Origin: JBIOWF01 sp044868295
GTDB lineage: Bacteria; Actinomycetota; Actinomycetes; Streptosporangiales; Streptosporangiaceae
Length of the DNA stretch: 21,378 nucleotides
Direction: 5' to 3'
Assembly (NCBI GenBank): GCA_044868295.1
Contig: JBIOWF010000254.1
Coordinates: 1-21,378, forward strand
The notes under the pieces were generated by a model. The model did not search any database. It worked only from the letters and a program-made list of their open reading frames with translations, and had not been told where the DNA came from. A program made the position numbers and the translations under genes. Shown one piece after another: positions 1-7,649 of this stretch. The stretch's first letter is position 1. Every line of letters starts with the position of its first letter.

Positions 1-813
1 CACGAGCTCAACCCCCGCCTGGTCATCCTGTCGATCACGGGATTCGGGCATGACGGCCCCGAGGGCGGGCGGCCGGGTTACGACCAGATCGCCCAGGGCG
101 AGGCCGGCCTCATGTCGCTCACCGGCCCCTCCACGGACGAGCCTTATCGGGTGGGCGCCTCGATCGCCGACCTGCTGGGCGGCATTCACGGGGCGTACGG
201 GGCGGTGGCGGCGCTCTACGAGAGGGAGAAGACGGGCCGGGGGAAAGTGGTGCGGACCTCGCTGCTCGCCTCCATCGTCGGCGTGCACTCCTATCACGGC
301 ACCGCCTGGACGGTCGGCGGCCAGGTGCCGCGGGCCGGCGGCAACCATCATGCCTCCATCGCGCCCTACGGCGCGTTCCACTGCGCCGACGGCATGATCC
401 AGATCGCGGTCGCCAACGAGGGTCAGTGGCGCAAGGTCGCCGACCTGCTGGACATCGACCCCGAGATGCCGAAATATGCGACAAATAGGGAAAGGTTCGC
501 CCATCGGGATGAATTGATCGCTGGCATGGAGAAGGCCCTGGCCGCACACGACCGGGCGCACTGGCTCACCGCGCTCGGCGACCTGGGCGTGCCCGCGGGC
601 GCCATCCGCTCCATCGACGAGGTCTACGCCTGGGACCAGGTCAGATCCCAGGGCCTCCTCGTCCAGGTCGACCATCCGGTGCTTGGGCCGATCGAGCTTC
701 CCGGCCCGCCGCTCCGCTTCGACGATGAGCAGCCCAGGCGGCACGCCGCCCCGCCCGCCCTCGGCCAGGACAACGAGGCCGTGCTCGACTGGCTCCGCGA
801 GCGCGAGAGATGA
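1..813 (+). CDS. Class III (CaiB/BaiF) CoA-transferase, 5'-truncated by the window edge
   Basis: The reading frame is open from the first base, so the N-terminal part lies outside the window; 270 residues are visible. Family members move CoA between carboxylic acids through an aspartyl-CoA thioester. The visible part begins with LSITGFGHDGP, then RPGYDQIAQGEAGLMSLTG, the typical family block; the Asp in the PGYD segment is the likely catalytic nucleophile (assignment by family similarity). Later stretches such as GASIADLLGGIHGAYG and the C-terminal GPIELPGPPLRF also fit the family. The stop codon overlaps the start of the next gene as ATGA, so the two are probably translated together. Its neighbour is a carboxyltransferase, which suggests work on an acyl-CoA or dicarboxylyl-CoA. 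The substrate cannot be read from sequence. Family assignment is firm; racemase-type members of the same family are an alternative role. Confidence 0.9.
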   Translation, partial: HELNPRLVILSITGFGHDGPEGGRPGYDQIAQGEAGLMSLTGPSTDEPYRVGASIADLLGGIHGAYGAVAALYEREKTGRGKVVRTSLLASIVGVHSYHGTAWTVGGQVPRAGGNHHASIAPYGAFHCADGMIQIAVANEGQWRKVADLLDIDPEMPKYATNRERFAHRDELIAGMEKALAAHDRAHWLTALGDLGVPAGAIRSIDEVYAWDQVRSQGLLVQVDHPVLGPIELPGPPLRFDDEQPRRHAAPPALGQDNEAVLDWLRERER

Positions 814-2312
814 CGCCGGGTCGCGGTCCGCGGCCGGACGCGCGGGCGCTCATCGAGCGGGTGCTCGACCCCCAGTCGTGGAAGTCGTGGGACGAGCCCC
901 CGCTCGACCCGGCGGAACCGGGCTCGGACTACGTCCGGGAGCTGGCCGCGGCGCGGGCCAAGACCGGATACGACGAATCGGTGATCACCGGTGAGGGCGC
1001 CCTCGCCGGGCGCCGCGTCGCCGTGCTCGCCTGCGAGTTCTCGTTCCTCGCCGGTTCGATCGGCGTCGTCGCGGCCGAACGCCTCGTTCGCGCCATCGAG
1101 CGGGCCACGGCCGAGGGGCTGCCACTGCTCGCCGCCCCGGCCAGCGGCGGCACCCGGATGCAGGAGGGCGCCCTGGCCTTCACCCAAATGGTGAAGATCA
1201 GCGCCGCGGTCGTCGCGCATCGCGCCGCCGGCCTGCCGTACGTCGTCTATCTGCGCCACCCCACCACAGGAGGCGTGTTCGCGTCGTGGGGCTCGCTCGG
1301 CCACGTCACCGCCGCCGAGCCCGGAGCGCTGATCGGCTTCCTCGGGCCGCGCGTCTTCGAGTCGCTCTACGGTTATCCGTTTCCCGAAGGCGTACAGGTG
1401 TCGGAGAACCTGTTCGCGCACGGCCTGGTGGACGCCGTGGTCTCCGCCGAGGACGCCCGGGAGATCGCCATCCGGGCCCTCGCCGTTCTCTGCGCGCAGC
1501 GGACCGGCCTCGAACGTGGCCCCGAGCCGGAGGAGTCGACCGAGGCCGTCGGGGCGTGGGAGGCGATCACGCGCTCCCGCCGCGACGACCGGCCCGGCGT
1601 GCGGACCCTGCTCAAGCTGGCCGCCTCCGACGTCACCCCGCTGAACGGCACAGGCGAAGGCGAGAACGACCCCGGCCTGCTGCTGGCACTCGCCCGGTTC
1701 GGTACGGCTCCCGCCGTCGTCCTCGGCCAGGACCGGCGACGGCAGCGCGTGGGCGGCGCGCTCGGCCCGGCCGGGCTCAGGGTGGCCCGGCGGGGGATGC
1801 GGCTCGCCTCGGAGCTCGGCCTGCCGCTGGTCACCGTGATCGACACAGCCGGGGCGGCGCTGTCCAAGGCGGCCGAGGAAGGCGGTCTCGCCGCCGAGAT
1901 CGCCCGCTCGCTGGCCGACCTCGTCATGCTGGACGCGCCCACGGTCTGCCTGCTGCTCGGCGAGGGCGCGGGTGGCGCCGCCCTCGCCCTCCTGCCCGCC
2001 GACCGGGTGATCTGCGCGCAGCACGGCTGGCTGTCGCCGCTGCCCCCGGAGGGTGCCTCCGCCATCCTCTACCGGACCGTCGACTTCGCCCCCGAGATCG
2101 CGCGGTTCCAGGGCGTGCGGGCCACCGACCTGAAGCGGGACGGCATCGCCGACCGGATCGTGCCGGAATGTCCCGACGCGGCGTACGAGCCCAAGGCGTT
2201 CTGCCGACGTGTGGCCAGAACACTCGAATACGAGATAGCCGGGCTGCTCGCGCGACCGCCCGCGGACCGTGTCGCCGCCCGGCTCGCCCGTTACAGGTCG
2301 CTGGGCTCCTGA
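810..2312 (+). CDS. Fused AccD/AccA-type acyl-CoA carboxyltransferase
   Basis: A 500-residue protein with two crotonase-fold carboxyltransferase halves. The N-terminal half (about 55-235) resembles the beta subunit AccD and carries SGGTRMQEG at 112-120, the usual oxyanion-hole block. The C-terminal half (about 265-490) resembles the alpha subunit AccA, with ALGPAGLRVARRGMRLASE and PEGASAILYR. The AccD zinc-ribbon cysteines are absent. Known members transfer CO2 from carboxybiotin to an acyl-CoA such as acetyl-CoA; no biotin carrier or biotin carboxylase gene is seen here. The ATG start sits in an ATGA overlap with the CoA-transferase gene, which fixes the start and implies coupling. The last 20 codons lie in the first copy of a 63-bp direct repeat. 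The acceptor substrate is unknown. A biotin-independent decarboxylase-like role is possible but less likely. Confidence 0.85.
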   Translation: MTPGRGPRPDARALIERVLDPQSWKSWDEPPLDPAEPGSDYVRELAAARAKTGYDESVITGEGALAGRRVAVLACEFSFLAGSIGVVAAERLVRAIERATAEGLPLLAAPASGGTRMQEGALAFTQMVKISAAVVAHRAAGLPYVVYLRHPTTGGVFASWGSLGHVTAAEPGALIGFLGPRVFESLYGYPFPEGVQVSENLFAHGLVDAVVSAEDAREIAIRALAVLCAQRTGLERGPEPEESTEAVGAWEAITRSRRDDRPGVRTLLKLAASDVTPLNGTGEGENDPGLLLALARFGTAPAVVLGQDRRRQRVGGALGPAGLRVARRGMRLASELGLPLVTVIDTAGAALSKAAEEGGLAAEIARSLADLVMLDAPTVCLLLGEGAGGAALALLPADRVICAQHGWLSPLPPEGASAILYRTVDFAPEIARFQGVRATDLKRDGIADRIVPECPDAAYEPKAFCRRVARTLEYEIAGLLARPPADRVAARLARYRSLGS

Positions 2313-2393
2313 TCATCGCACGGCTCGGCTGCGACCGCCCGCGGGCCGTGTCGCCGCCCGGCTCGCTCGCTACAGGTCGCTCGGCTCCGGATC
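2252..2393. repeat. 63-bp imperfect direct repeat across convergent gene ends
   Basis: Copy 1 is 2252-2314 and copy 2 is 2331-2393, a 79-bp period with 58 of 63 positions identical. Copy 1 encodes the last residues and TGA of the carboxyltransferase. Copy 2 would encode nearly the same peptide (ARLARYRSLGS), but its stop codon is changed to GGA. Three of the five differences are synonymous in that frame. On the minus strand both copies also contain a PSDL-stop 3' end, and copy 2 supplies the actual end of the unknown gene at 2370-2801. The pattern fits a local tandem duplication of a shared overlapping 3' end. Confidence 0.85.
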
Positions 2394-2801
2394 GCCTGCC
2401 GGCACCTGCACCTGTTCGACGCGGATCGCGTGCACCTCGTCACGCGGCACGACGACCTCGTAGGCGCCGTGGTCGACCAGCCAGTAACCGAGTGCCTCGG
2501 CCTTCGCCCCGTTGTGACCGGTGTAGGCGATGTGGAGGCCGCTCACCTCTCCGCTGTCGTCCTCGTCCAGGACCAGGCACGGCTCGCCCCCGAACGCCCC
2601 GACCGTGCGGAGCAGGGTCAGCGCCTGCAGATCGGCGCGCTTGACCTGCAGCCGCCAGTAGGCGCCGGCCCGCGAGAAGCCCTCCTCGGGTGACTCGCTG
2701 AACAGCGTGACATCGTCGCTGTCCGGCCCGACCGCCGCGGCGAACGTCTGGTCGCGATGGCGGGCGACGAATCCCAGCCCGACCGGCTCGATGTCACTCA
2801 T
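2370..2801 (-). CDS. Protein of unknown function, second gene of a two-gene unit
   Basis: A 143-residue predicted soluble protein beginning MSDIEPVGLGFVARHRDQ. I do not recognise the family. It has a mixed alpha/beta look, no signal peptide or membrane segment, and no obvious catalytic motif. The composition is acidic in the middle (LDEDDSGEVSG) and ends VVVPRDEVHAIRVEQVQVP. The ATG at 2801 overlaps the TGA of the upstream gene as ATGA, so the pair is translationally coupled and the longer upstream extension of the frame is not used. Its 3' end lies in copy 2 of the direct repeat. The tight coupling suggests the two products act together, for example as a complex or an enzyme with its inhibitor, but nothing in the sequence proves this. 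Confidence 0.7.
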   Translation of the reverse strand: MSDIEPVGLGFVARHRDQTFAAAVGPDSDDVTLFSESPEEGFSRAGAYWRLQVKRADLQALTLLRTVGAFGGEPCLVLDEDDSGEVSGLHIAYTGHNGAKAEALGYWLVDHGAYEVVVPRDEVHAIRVEQVQVPAGDPEPSDL

Positions 2802-3256
2802 GCGACCGGCCGCCAGGACAGGCCGTCGTAACCGGCAAAGGCCAGCTCTCCCTCTTGCGTGAGATGCACGATCGCGGCTCCGGCCGGGATCGGCATCGGC
2901 ATCGTGTGGAACTGCGGCACCACGTGATCTCGGGACGAGGTGAACCCGTTTCCCGTGAAGGGCGGCGAATCGTTCCAATCACCCCCCATATGCGGGCCGT
3001 ACGGGACGACATAGGTGTCGATGTCGCGCGCGAACCACCGCAGGATGTACACCTCGGGGACGCCCGGCGTCAGCTCGGACCCCTCGAAACTCAGGTCGAG
3101 TGCTTCGACGAGGGATCGTGGAGTGGTCAGCCGGTGGCAGTCCTGCACGCGGTACACATACCCCGAAATGATCGTCCGTTTACCCGCGAGATAAGGCACG
3201 AGAAGCCTCGGCGGGATCACCTTCTGCATCTGCGTCGTGCGCCCCGTCTCGGTCAT
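2798..3256 (-). CDS. Protein of unknown function, first gene of a two-gene unit
   Basis: A 152-residue predicted cytoplasmic protein; family not recognised. It is rich in aromatic residues and His/Pro, with blocks such as GYVYRVQDCHRLTTPRSL, PEVYILRWFARD and FTSSRDHVVPQFHTMPMPIP. No signal peptide or transmembrane helix is visible. The ATG at 3256 is chosen because a TAAACT hexamer ends six bases upstream, which fits leaderless transcription. There is no Shine-Dalgarno sequence there; an alternative internal ATG at 3229 also lacks one. The gene overlaps the next one by ATGA. It starts nine bases after the stop of the nitrilase gene but seems to have its own promoter, so it need not belong to the nitrilase operon. 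Confidence 0.7.
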   Translation of the reverse strand: MTETGRTTQMQKVIPPRLLVPYLAGKRTIISGYVYRVQDCHRLTTPRSLVEALDLSFEGSELTPGVPEVYILRWFARDIDTYVVPYGPHMGGDWNDSPPFTGNGFTSSRDHVVPQFHTMPMPIPAGAAIVHLTQEGELAFAGYDGLSWRPVA

Positions 3257-3262
3257 GGTCCA

Positions 3263-3268
3263 AGTTTA
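3263..3268 (-). promoter_or_regulatory. Predicted -10 box (TAAACT) of a leaderless promoter
   Basis: On the minus strand TAAACT is followed by six bases and then the ATG at 3256, so transcription would begin at or next to the start codon. The first three bases are also the TAA stop codon of the nitrilase gene (3266-3268). No convincing -35 hexamer is seen. Confidence 0.5.
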
Positions 3269-4081
3269 CGATCTGTTGACTGGGGGCTTGGTGGGGTGGG
3301 AGAAAATGTCTGGACGCCGGTGGAGAAGAGACGGGAGCGTCATCCGCACGCTCTCGGTGATCACCGGGTCGATCTCCCCGATCTGAACGGCGTGCGCCGG
3401 GCCGAGATCCTGCCGGACGACGCCCAAAGGATCGACCAGCATGCTCCGGCCGACGCCGAACCCGTCCTTCACGGCCGGGTTGGGGGCCTGGCCGACCGCG
3501 ACGGTCCACGTCGTGTTCTCCAGGGCCCTGGCCTTGACCAGCGTCGCCCAGTGTTCCTCCTTCATCGGGCCCGTACCCCAGGCCGCGATGACGGCGAAGG
3601 CGTCCGCACCCTCGTCCACGAGCGCGCGGGCCAGCTCGGGGAAGCGGATGTCGTAGCAGGTGATCAACCCCACCCGCAGCCCGGCCAGCTCGACCACGAC
3701 AGGGGCGTCGCCCGGTGTGACCAGCTCGGACTCTCGGGCGCCGAACGAGTCGAACAGGTGGATCTTCCGGTAGGCGGCCTTCAGCTCGCCCCGCTCGTCG
3801 ATGGCGACCGCGGTGTTGTGGACACGCCCGCTCACCGGCTCGAACGTGCCCGCGATGATCGCGATGCCGTGCTCGCGAGCCGCCTCGGCGAGCCCGGTCA
3901 CGAACGGGCCGTCCAGGGGTTCGGCGGTCTCGGTGATGCCCCTGCCGAACCTGGTCAGTGTCGCCTCGGGAAAGACCGCCAGCTCCGCGCCCCGCGCGCG
4001 GGCCAGCGCGTCACGCACGGTTTCGAGGTTCGTCTTCGGATCGGGATCGATCGGGATCTGGCACAGCGCTACGCGGGTCAC
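3266..4081 (-). CDS. Nitrilase-superfamily carbon-nitrogen hydrolase (omega-amidase-like)
   Basis: A 271-residue cytoplasmic enzyme with the full Glu-Lys-Cys triad: E39 in AVFPEA, K106 in YRKIHLFD and C142 in LITCYDIRFPEL. Length and motifs match the Nit1/Nit2 type of amidases, which hydrolyse amides of alpha-keto acids or deaminated glutathione; other members cleave N-carbamoyl compounds. The start is the GTG at 4081 (MTRVALCQIPID), giving the standard beta-strand beginning. This start lies inside the upstream DUF418 gene (71-bp overlap), so the two are probably on one transcript. The nearby aminotransferase gene, divergent from this unit, makes an omega-amidase role attractive: such enzymes clear the keto-amide formed by glutamine or asparagine transamination. 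Family is certain; substrate is inferred. Confidence 0.88.
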   Translation of the reverse strand: MTRVALCQIPIDPDPKTNLETVRDALARARGAELAVFPEATLTRFGRGITETAEPLDGPFVTGLAEAAREHGIAIIAGTFEPVSGRVHNTAVAIDERGELKAAYRKIHLFDSFGARESELVTPGDAPVVVELAGLRVGLITCYDIRFPELARALVDEGADAFAVIAAWGTGPMKEEHWATLVKARALENTTWTVAVGQAPNPAVKDGFGVGRSMLVDPLGVVRQDLGPAHAVQIGEIDPVITESVRMTLPSLLHRRPDIFSHPTKPPVNRS

Positions 4082-5102
4082 GCCTCACAGTCTGCCCGTT
4101 CTCGATCGGTTCCCACCAGGTGAGGGAGCGCCACCAGGTGAGCGAGCGCCACACCCACTCCAGCGGGCCGTACCGGTGGCGGGCCAGCCACCACCGGCTG
4201 ACCCCGACCTGCACGGCCAGAGTGACCAGGCTCAGCGTGATCACCGCGATCCCCGTGCCGTCGGCGGCGAGCATCGGCCGCGCCGCCAGGATGACCGCGG
4301 TGCTGGTCAGATAGTTGGTGAGCGCCATCCGGCCGAGCGGCTCGAAGACGTCGCCGATCCACCGGCTCGCGCGGGTGAGCAACAAGAAGACGCAGGCGTA
4401 CGCGACCGCGCCACAGAGGCCGGCGGCCTGGTAGACCCCGCCCGCGGGCGGTGAATTGTTCCACCACCAGGTCAGCGCCGTCGCCGGGCCCGCGCTTACG
4501 ACGAAGAGCACCGTGACAGGAAGAACCCGGACAGGATGCGCCGGGACGGGAGGCACCGGGGCGGGATGCGCCTGTAGGGGATGCGCCTGGACGGTCGGCC
4601 GGGTGGCTGTGCCGTACCGGACGGTGGCCATGCCGAGCGGGAACAGGCCGGCGATGAGCACCCACGGATTGCCGGTGGCCAGGGCCGCGATGGTCGTCCC
4701 GATCCCGAGGAACGACACGGCCGCCGTAGGCAGGAAGCTGGCCGGCAGCAGGACGACGACCCCCAGGATCGCGTACGGCAGCAGCACCTCACCCGGGTTG
4801 ACCGACCGGTGGATCACACCGAACAGCGCGAGCACGGCCAGCCGCCTGAGCAGCACCAGCCGAGGGTAGGGCGCCCGCCCCTCGGCGGAGCCCAGGAACA
4901 GCGCGCAGCTCATGCCGAAGAGGAACGCGAAGATCGGATAGAAGCGCCCCTGGAACAGGTTCCCCAGGACCCAGTCGATCGGCGTCGATCGGCGCTGTTC
5001 GATCGTGTGCTGCCAGGTGTTGACCAGCATGATCCCGCAGATCGCGAACCCGCGCAGGGCGTCGAGTTCGAGAATCCGCTGCCGGGGGGCGGGCGCGGCC
5101 AT
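4011..5102 (-). CDS. DUF418-type polytopic membrane protein
   Basis: A 363-residue integral membrane protein. It begins with the family hallmark RILELDALRGFAICGIMLVN (about 9-28), followed by FYPIFAFLFGMSCALFLGSA and, in the C-terminal DUF418 part, GRMALTNYLTSTAVILAA and YGPLEWVWRSLT. About eight or more hydrophobic helices are seen. Function of the family is not settled; it is related to acyltransferase-like membrane proteins. The ATG at 5102 is chosen over an upstream in-frame start because the conserved domain begins right after it and a TACCCT hexamer lies six bases upstream. Unusual points are a His/Pro/Ala-rich loop (about 170-192), a duplicated WRSLTW segment near 318-329, and a 33-residue charged tail after it that overlaps the nitrilase gene. 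Confidence 0.85.
   Translation of the reverse strand: MAAPAPRQRILELDALRGFAICGIMLVNTWQHTIEQRRSTPIDWVLGNLFQGRFYPIFAFLFGMSCALFLGSAEGRAPYPRLVLLRRLAVLALFGVIHRSVNPGEVLLPYAILGVVVLLPASFLPTAAVSFLGIGTTIAALATGNPWVLIAGLFPLGMATVRYGTATRPTVQAHPLQAHPAPVPPVPAHPVRVLPVTVLFVVSAGPATALTWWWNNSPPAGGVYQAAGLCGAVAYACVFLLLTRASRWIGDVFEPLGRMALTNYLTSTAVILAARPMLAADGTGIAVITLSLVTLAVQVGVSRWWLARHRYGPLEWVWRSLTWWRSLTWWEPIENGQTVRRDPRSAVPDPDRSRSEDEPRNRA
4115..4150. repeat. 18-bp tandem duplication in the DUF418 gene
   Basis: Two adjacent 18-bp units (4115-4132 and 4133-4150) differ at one base. They add a second copy of a Trp-rich hexapeptide (WRSLTW) to the C-terminus of the membrane protein without changing the frame. Confidence 0.85.
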
Positions 5103-5108
5103 GCTGAA

Positions 5109-5118
5109 AGGGTAGGTT
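5109..5118. promoter_or_regulatory. Overlapping divergent leaderless -10 boxes
   Basis: Only 22 bp separate the start codons of the divergent DUF418 and aminotransferase genes. On the plus strand TAGGTT (5113-5118) is followed by six bases and then GTG at 5125. On the minus strand TACCCT (5114-5109) is followed by six bases and then ATG at 5102. The two hexamers share 5113-5114, so RNA polymerase could not open both at once. No clear -35 elements are seen; they would lie inside the opposite coding regions. Confidence 0.55.
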
Positions 5119-5124
5119 GCCACC

Positions 5125-6285
<1,161 letters not shown>

Positions 6286-6289
6286 CGTC

Positions 6290-6318
6290 GCCTCCGGCGA
6301 GGAGGCAGGCCACCTGCC
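6290..6318 (+). terminator. Paired hairpins after the aminotransferase gene
   Basis: Two perfect stems follow the stop codon closely: GCCTCC/GGAGGC (6290-6295 with 6301-6306, five-base loop) and GGCAGG/CCTGCC (6304-6309 with 6313-6318, three-base loop). They overlap and would be alternative structures. No U-tract follows, so termination is a prediction. Confidence 0.4.
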
Positions 6319-6416
6319 GCCGATCGGGGCCTGCCCGTTTCCTCGCGTCAAGGGGCGCGCACGGGCCGACTGGGCAGCCGAGCAGATCATCGTTCAGGCC
6401 GGACCGGGCGGATGGC

Positions 6417-6422
6417 TATGGT
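6417..6422 (+). promoter_or_regulatory. Predicted -10 box (TATGGT) for the AraC-type gene
   Basis: TATGGT is followed by six bases and then the GTG start at 6429. No Shine-Dalgarno sequence is present, so the transcript is probably leaderless. Confidence 0.45.
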
Positions 6423-6428
6423 GGTCGC

Positions 6429-6857
6429 GTGACGCTGGAGGACCTGGTCCGGCTGCGCCGGGCCCGTGACCTGATGGACCGCGACTACGCGGCGCCGCTC
6501 GACGTTCCGGCGCTGGCGCGCGTCGCCTTCATGTCACCGGGCCATTTCTCCCGCAGCTTTCGCGCTGCCTTCGGGGAGACGCCGTACAGCTACCTGATGA
6601 CGCGCCGGATCGAGCGGGCCAAGGCGCTGCTGCGGCGGGGTGACCTGACGGTGACGGAGGTCTGCTTCGCGGTCGGCTGCACATCGCTGGGGTCGTTCAG
6701 CTCGCGGTTCACCGAGCTGGTCGGCGAGAGCCCGAGCTCATACCGGGCCCGCCGCCATGACGAGGGCGCCGCCATCCCGGCTTGCGTCGCCAAGATCCAC
6801 ACCCGGCCGATCAGGAAGGGAGACACCAAACCTGTCCCCCCGCCCGTGGCGGAATAG
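6429..6857 (+). CDS. Small AraC-type transcriptional regulator
   Basis: A 142-residue protein that is almost only an AraC/XylS DNA-binding domain: two helix-turn-helix units, the first around LDVPALARVAFMSPGHFSRSF (21-41) and the second around LTVTEVCFAVGCTSLGSFSS (73-92), with the family signature ending FTELVGESPSSYRAR. A short tail (CVAKIHTRPIRKGDT) is typical of a stand-alone actinobacterial subgroup that often sits next to a glyoxalase/VOC-fold gene (established association from memory). Here no VOC gene follows; a toxin-antitoxin pair does. The GTG at 6429 is the only reasonable start, since the upstream open frame reads out of the aminotransferase gene in another frame. There is no ligand-binding domain, so the signal it senses, if any, is unknown. 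It probably regulates itself or neighbouring genes. Confidence 0.85.
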   Translation: MTLEDLVRLRRARDLMDRDYAAPLDVPALARVAFMSPGHFSRSFRAAFGETPYSYLMTRRIERAKALLRRGDLTVTEVCFAVGCTSLGSFSSRFTELVGESPSSYRARRHDEGAAIPACVAKIHTRPIRKGDTKPVPPPVAE

Positions 6858-6919
6858 GCGGACGGCAGTCGGCGAATCCGGGTGCGACTCTCCGTAGCGG
6901 ACACTATGCTCAACGTCGT

Positions 6920-6936
6920 GGTATCACTGTGATACC
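6920..6936. promoter_or_regulatory. Palindromic operator candidate of the toxin-antitoxin pair
   Basis: GGTATCACTGTGATACC is a perfect palindrome with 8-bp arms around a single central base. It lies 25 bp before the antitoxin start, inside the likely promoter region, with TAGCAT (6944-6949) a possible -10. Ribbon-helix-helix antitoxins bind such short palindromes to repress their own operon, so autoregulation is the natural reading. Confidence 0.65.
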
Positions 6937-6949
6937 GACGGCGTAGCAT

Positions 6950-6954
6950 GGAGG
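6950..6954 (+). promoter_or_regulatory. Shine-Dalgarno GGAGG that sets the antitoxin start
   Basis: GGAGG is one base from the ATG at 6956 but seven bases from the in-frame ATG at 6962. The second spacing is the normal one, so the shorter protein is favoured. Confidence 0.6.
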
Positions 6955-6961
6955 CATGGCC

Positions 6962-7159
6962 ATGACACTTCGCCTCAGCGATGAGCAAGCCGACGCCCTG
7001 CGGCAGCGCGCCGAGCTGGAAGGCCGCAGCATGCAGCAGGTCGTCCTCGCCGCCGTGGATGAGTACCTCGCGCGCCGGAGTTCCGACGAGGAGGTGCACC
7101 GGCTGGGGGTCGAGGCGGTCCGCCGGTGGAAGCCGGTGCTCGATCGGCTCGCGGAGTGA
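6962..7159 (+). CDS. Ribbon-helix-helix antitoxin
   Basis: A 65-residue protein, MTLRLSDEQADALRQRAELE at its start, with the beta-strand then two-helix plan of MetJ/Arc/CopG-type antitoxins: TLRLS forms the DNA-contacting strand and SMQQVVLAAVDEYLARR the second helix. The C-terminal part (EEVHRLGVEAVRRWKPVLDRLAE) would wrap and block the toxin. The stop overlaps the toxin start as GTGA, the usual coupled arrangement that makes antitoxin before toxin. It pairs with a Doc-type toxin; the classic Doc partner, Phd, has another fold, and RHH-Doc pairs are a known variant. The start is chosen by ribosome-site spacing; an ATG two codons upstream is possible. It should repress the operon through the palindrome at 6920-6936. 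Confidence 0.85.
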   Translation: MTLRLSDEQADALRQRAELEGRSMQQVVLAAVDEYLARRSSDEEVHRLGVEAVRRWKPVLDRLAE

Positions 7160-7536
7160 CCCGCTTTCTTTCCGTGGAGCAGGTGCTGGACCTGGCCGAG
7201 TTGGCCATCGAGGCCACTCCGCAGCTCCGCGATCTCGGCCTGCTCGATTCAGCGGTGCACCGGCCGCGGGCGGAGATGTTCGGCCAGGAGGCGTATCCGG
7301 ATCTGGTGAGCAAGGCCGCCGCGCTCTTGCACTCGCTGGCGATCAACCACCCGTTCGTCGACGGCAACAAGCGCGTGGCCTGGCTGTCCACGGTCGTCTT
7401 CCTTGCCTACAACGGTGTTGACCTGGACACCGATGATGATTCCGCGTATGACTTCGTGATCGCGGTCGCCGTGGGCAAGCTCTCCGAGGTGGCTGAGATC
7501 GCCAACGTGCTTCGGGGATTCGTCCGCGCCCGATAG
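7156..7536 (+). CDS. doc: Doc-type toxin (Fic/Doc family)
   Basis: A 126-residue protein with the length of phage P1 Doc. The active-site motif is HPFVDGNKR at 65-73: H65 is the catalytic histidine and D69 the metal ligand. As in Doc, a lysine (K72) takes the place of the second glycine of the Fic consensus HxFx(D/E)GNxR. In Doc this change is tied to reversed nucleotide binding and phosphorylation of elongation factor Tu, which halts translation (established knowledge). The GTG at 7156 overlaps the antitoxin stop as GTGA, and the conserved N-terminus TRFLSVEQVLDL follows at once. All key residues are intact, so the toxin is predicted active. Whether it phosphorylates EF-Tu or does something else is inferred. 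Confidence 0.88.
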   Translation: MTRFLSVEQVLDLAELAIEATPQLRDLGLLDSAVHRPRAEMFGQEAYPDLVSKAAALLHSLAINHPFVDGNKRVAWLSTVVFLAYNGVDLDTDDDSAYDFVIAVAVGKLSEVAEIANVLRGFVRAR

Positions 7537-7649
7537 CACGGGCATGCGGTTCCGAGCCCGACGAACAGCATGGCCCCTTTTCCCGCTGGGAATGACGACG
7601 TGCTGGCATTCACCGTCTTGGATGGGCAGGTCCCTGCGTGATTCCGGGC

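Noticed and set aside
624..2024. Long minus-strand open frame opposite the carboxyltransferase gene
   Set aside because: It is the antisense shadow of a high-GC gene; the protein is low-complexity and matches no family, while the plus strand has complete AccD/AccA motifs.
6840..6900. tRNA-Leu-like stretch (GTGGCGGAAT followed by a D-arm-like segment and a T-arm-like segment)
   Set aside because: The acceptor stem is two bases short, no anticodon arm can be folded, and no matching 3' acceptor strand exists; the first part is the coding end of the AraC-type gene.
7570..7641. Short plus-strand open frame after doc (23 codons)
   Set aside because: Mixed third positions, no ribosome site and no recognisable peptide; not distinguishable from chance.
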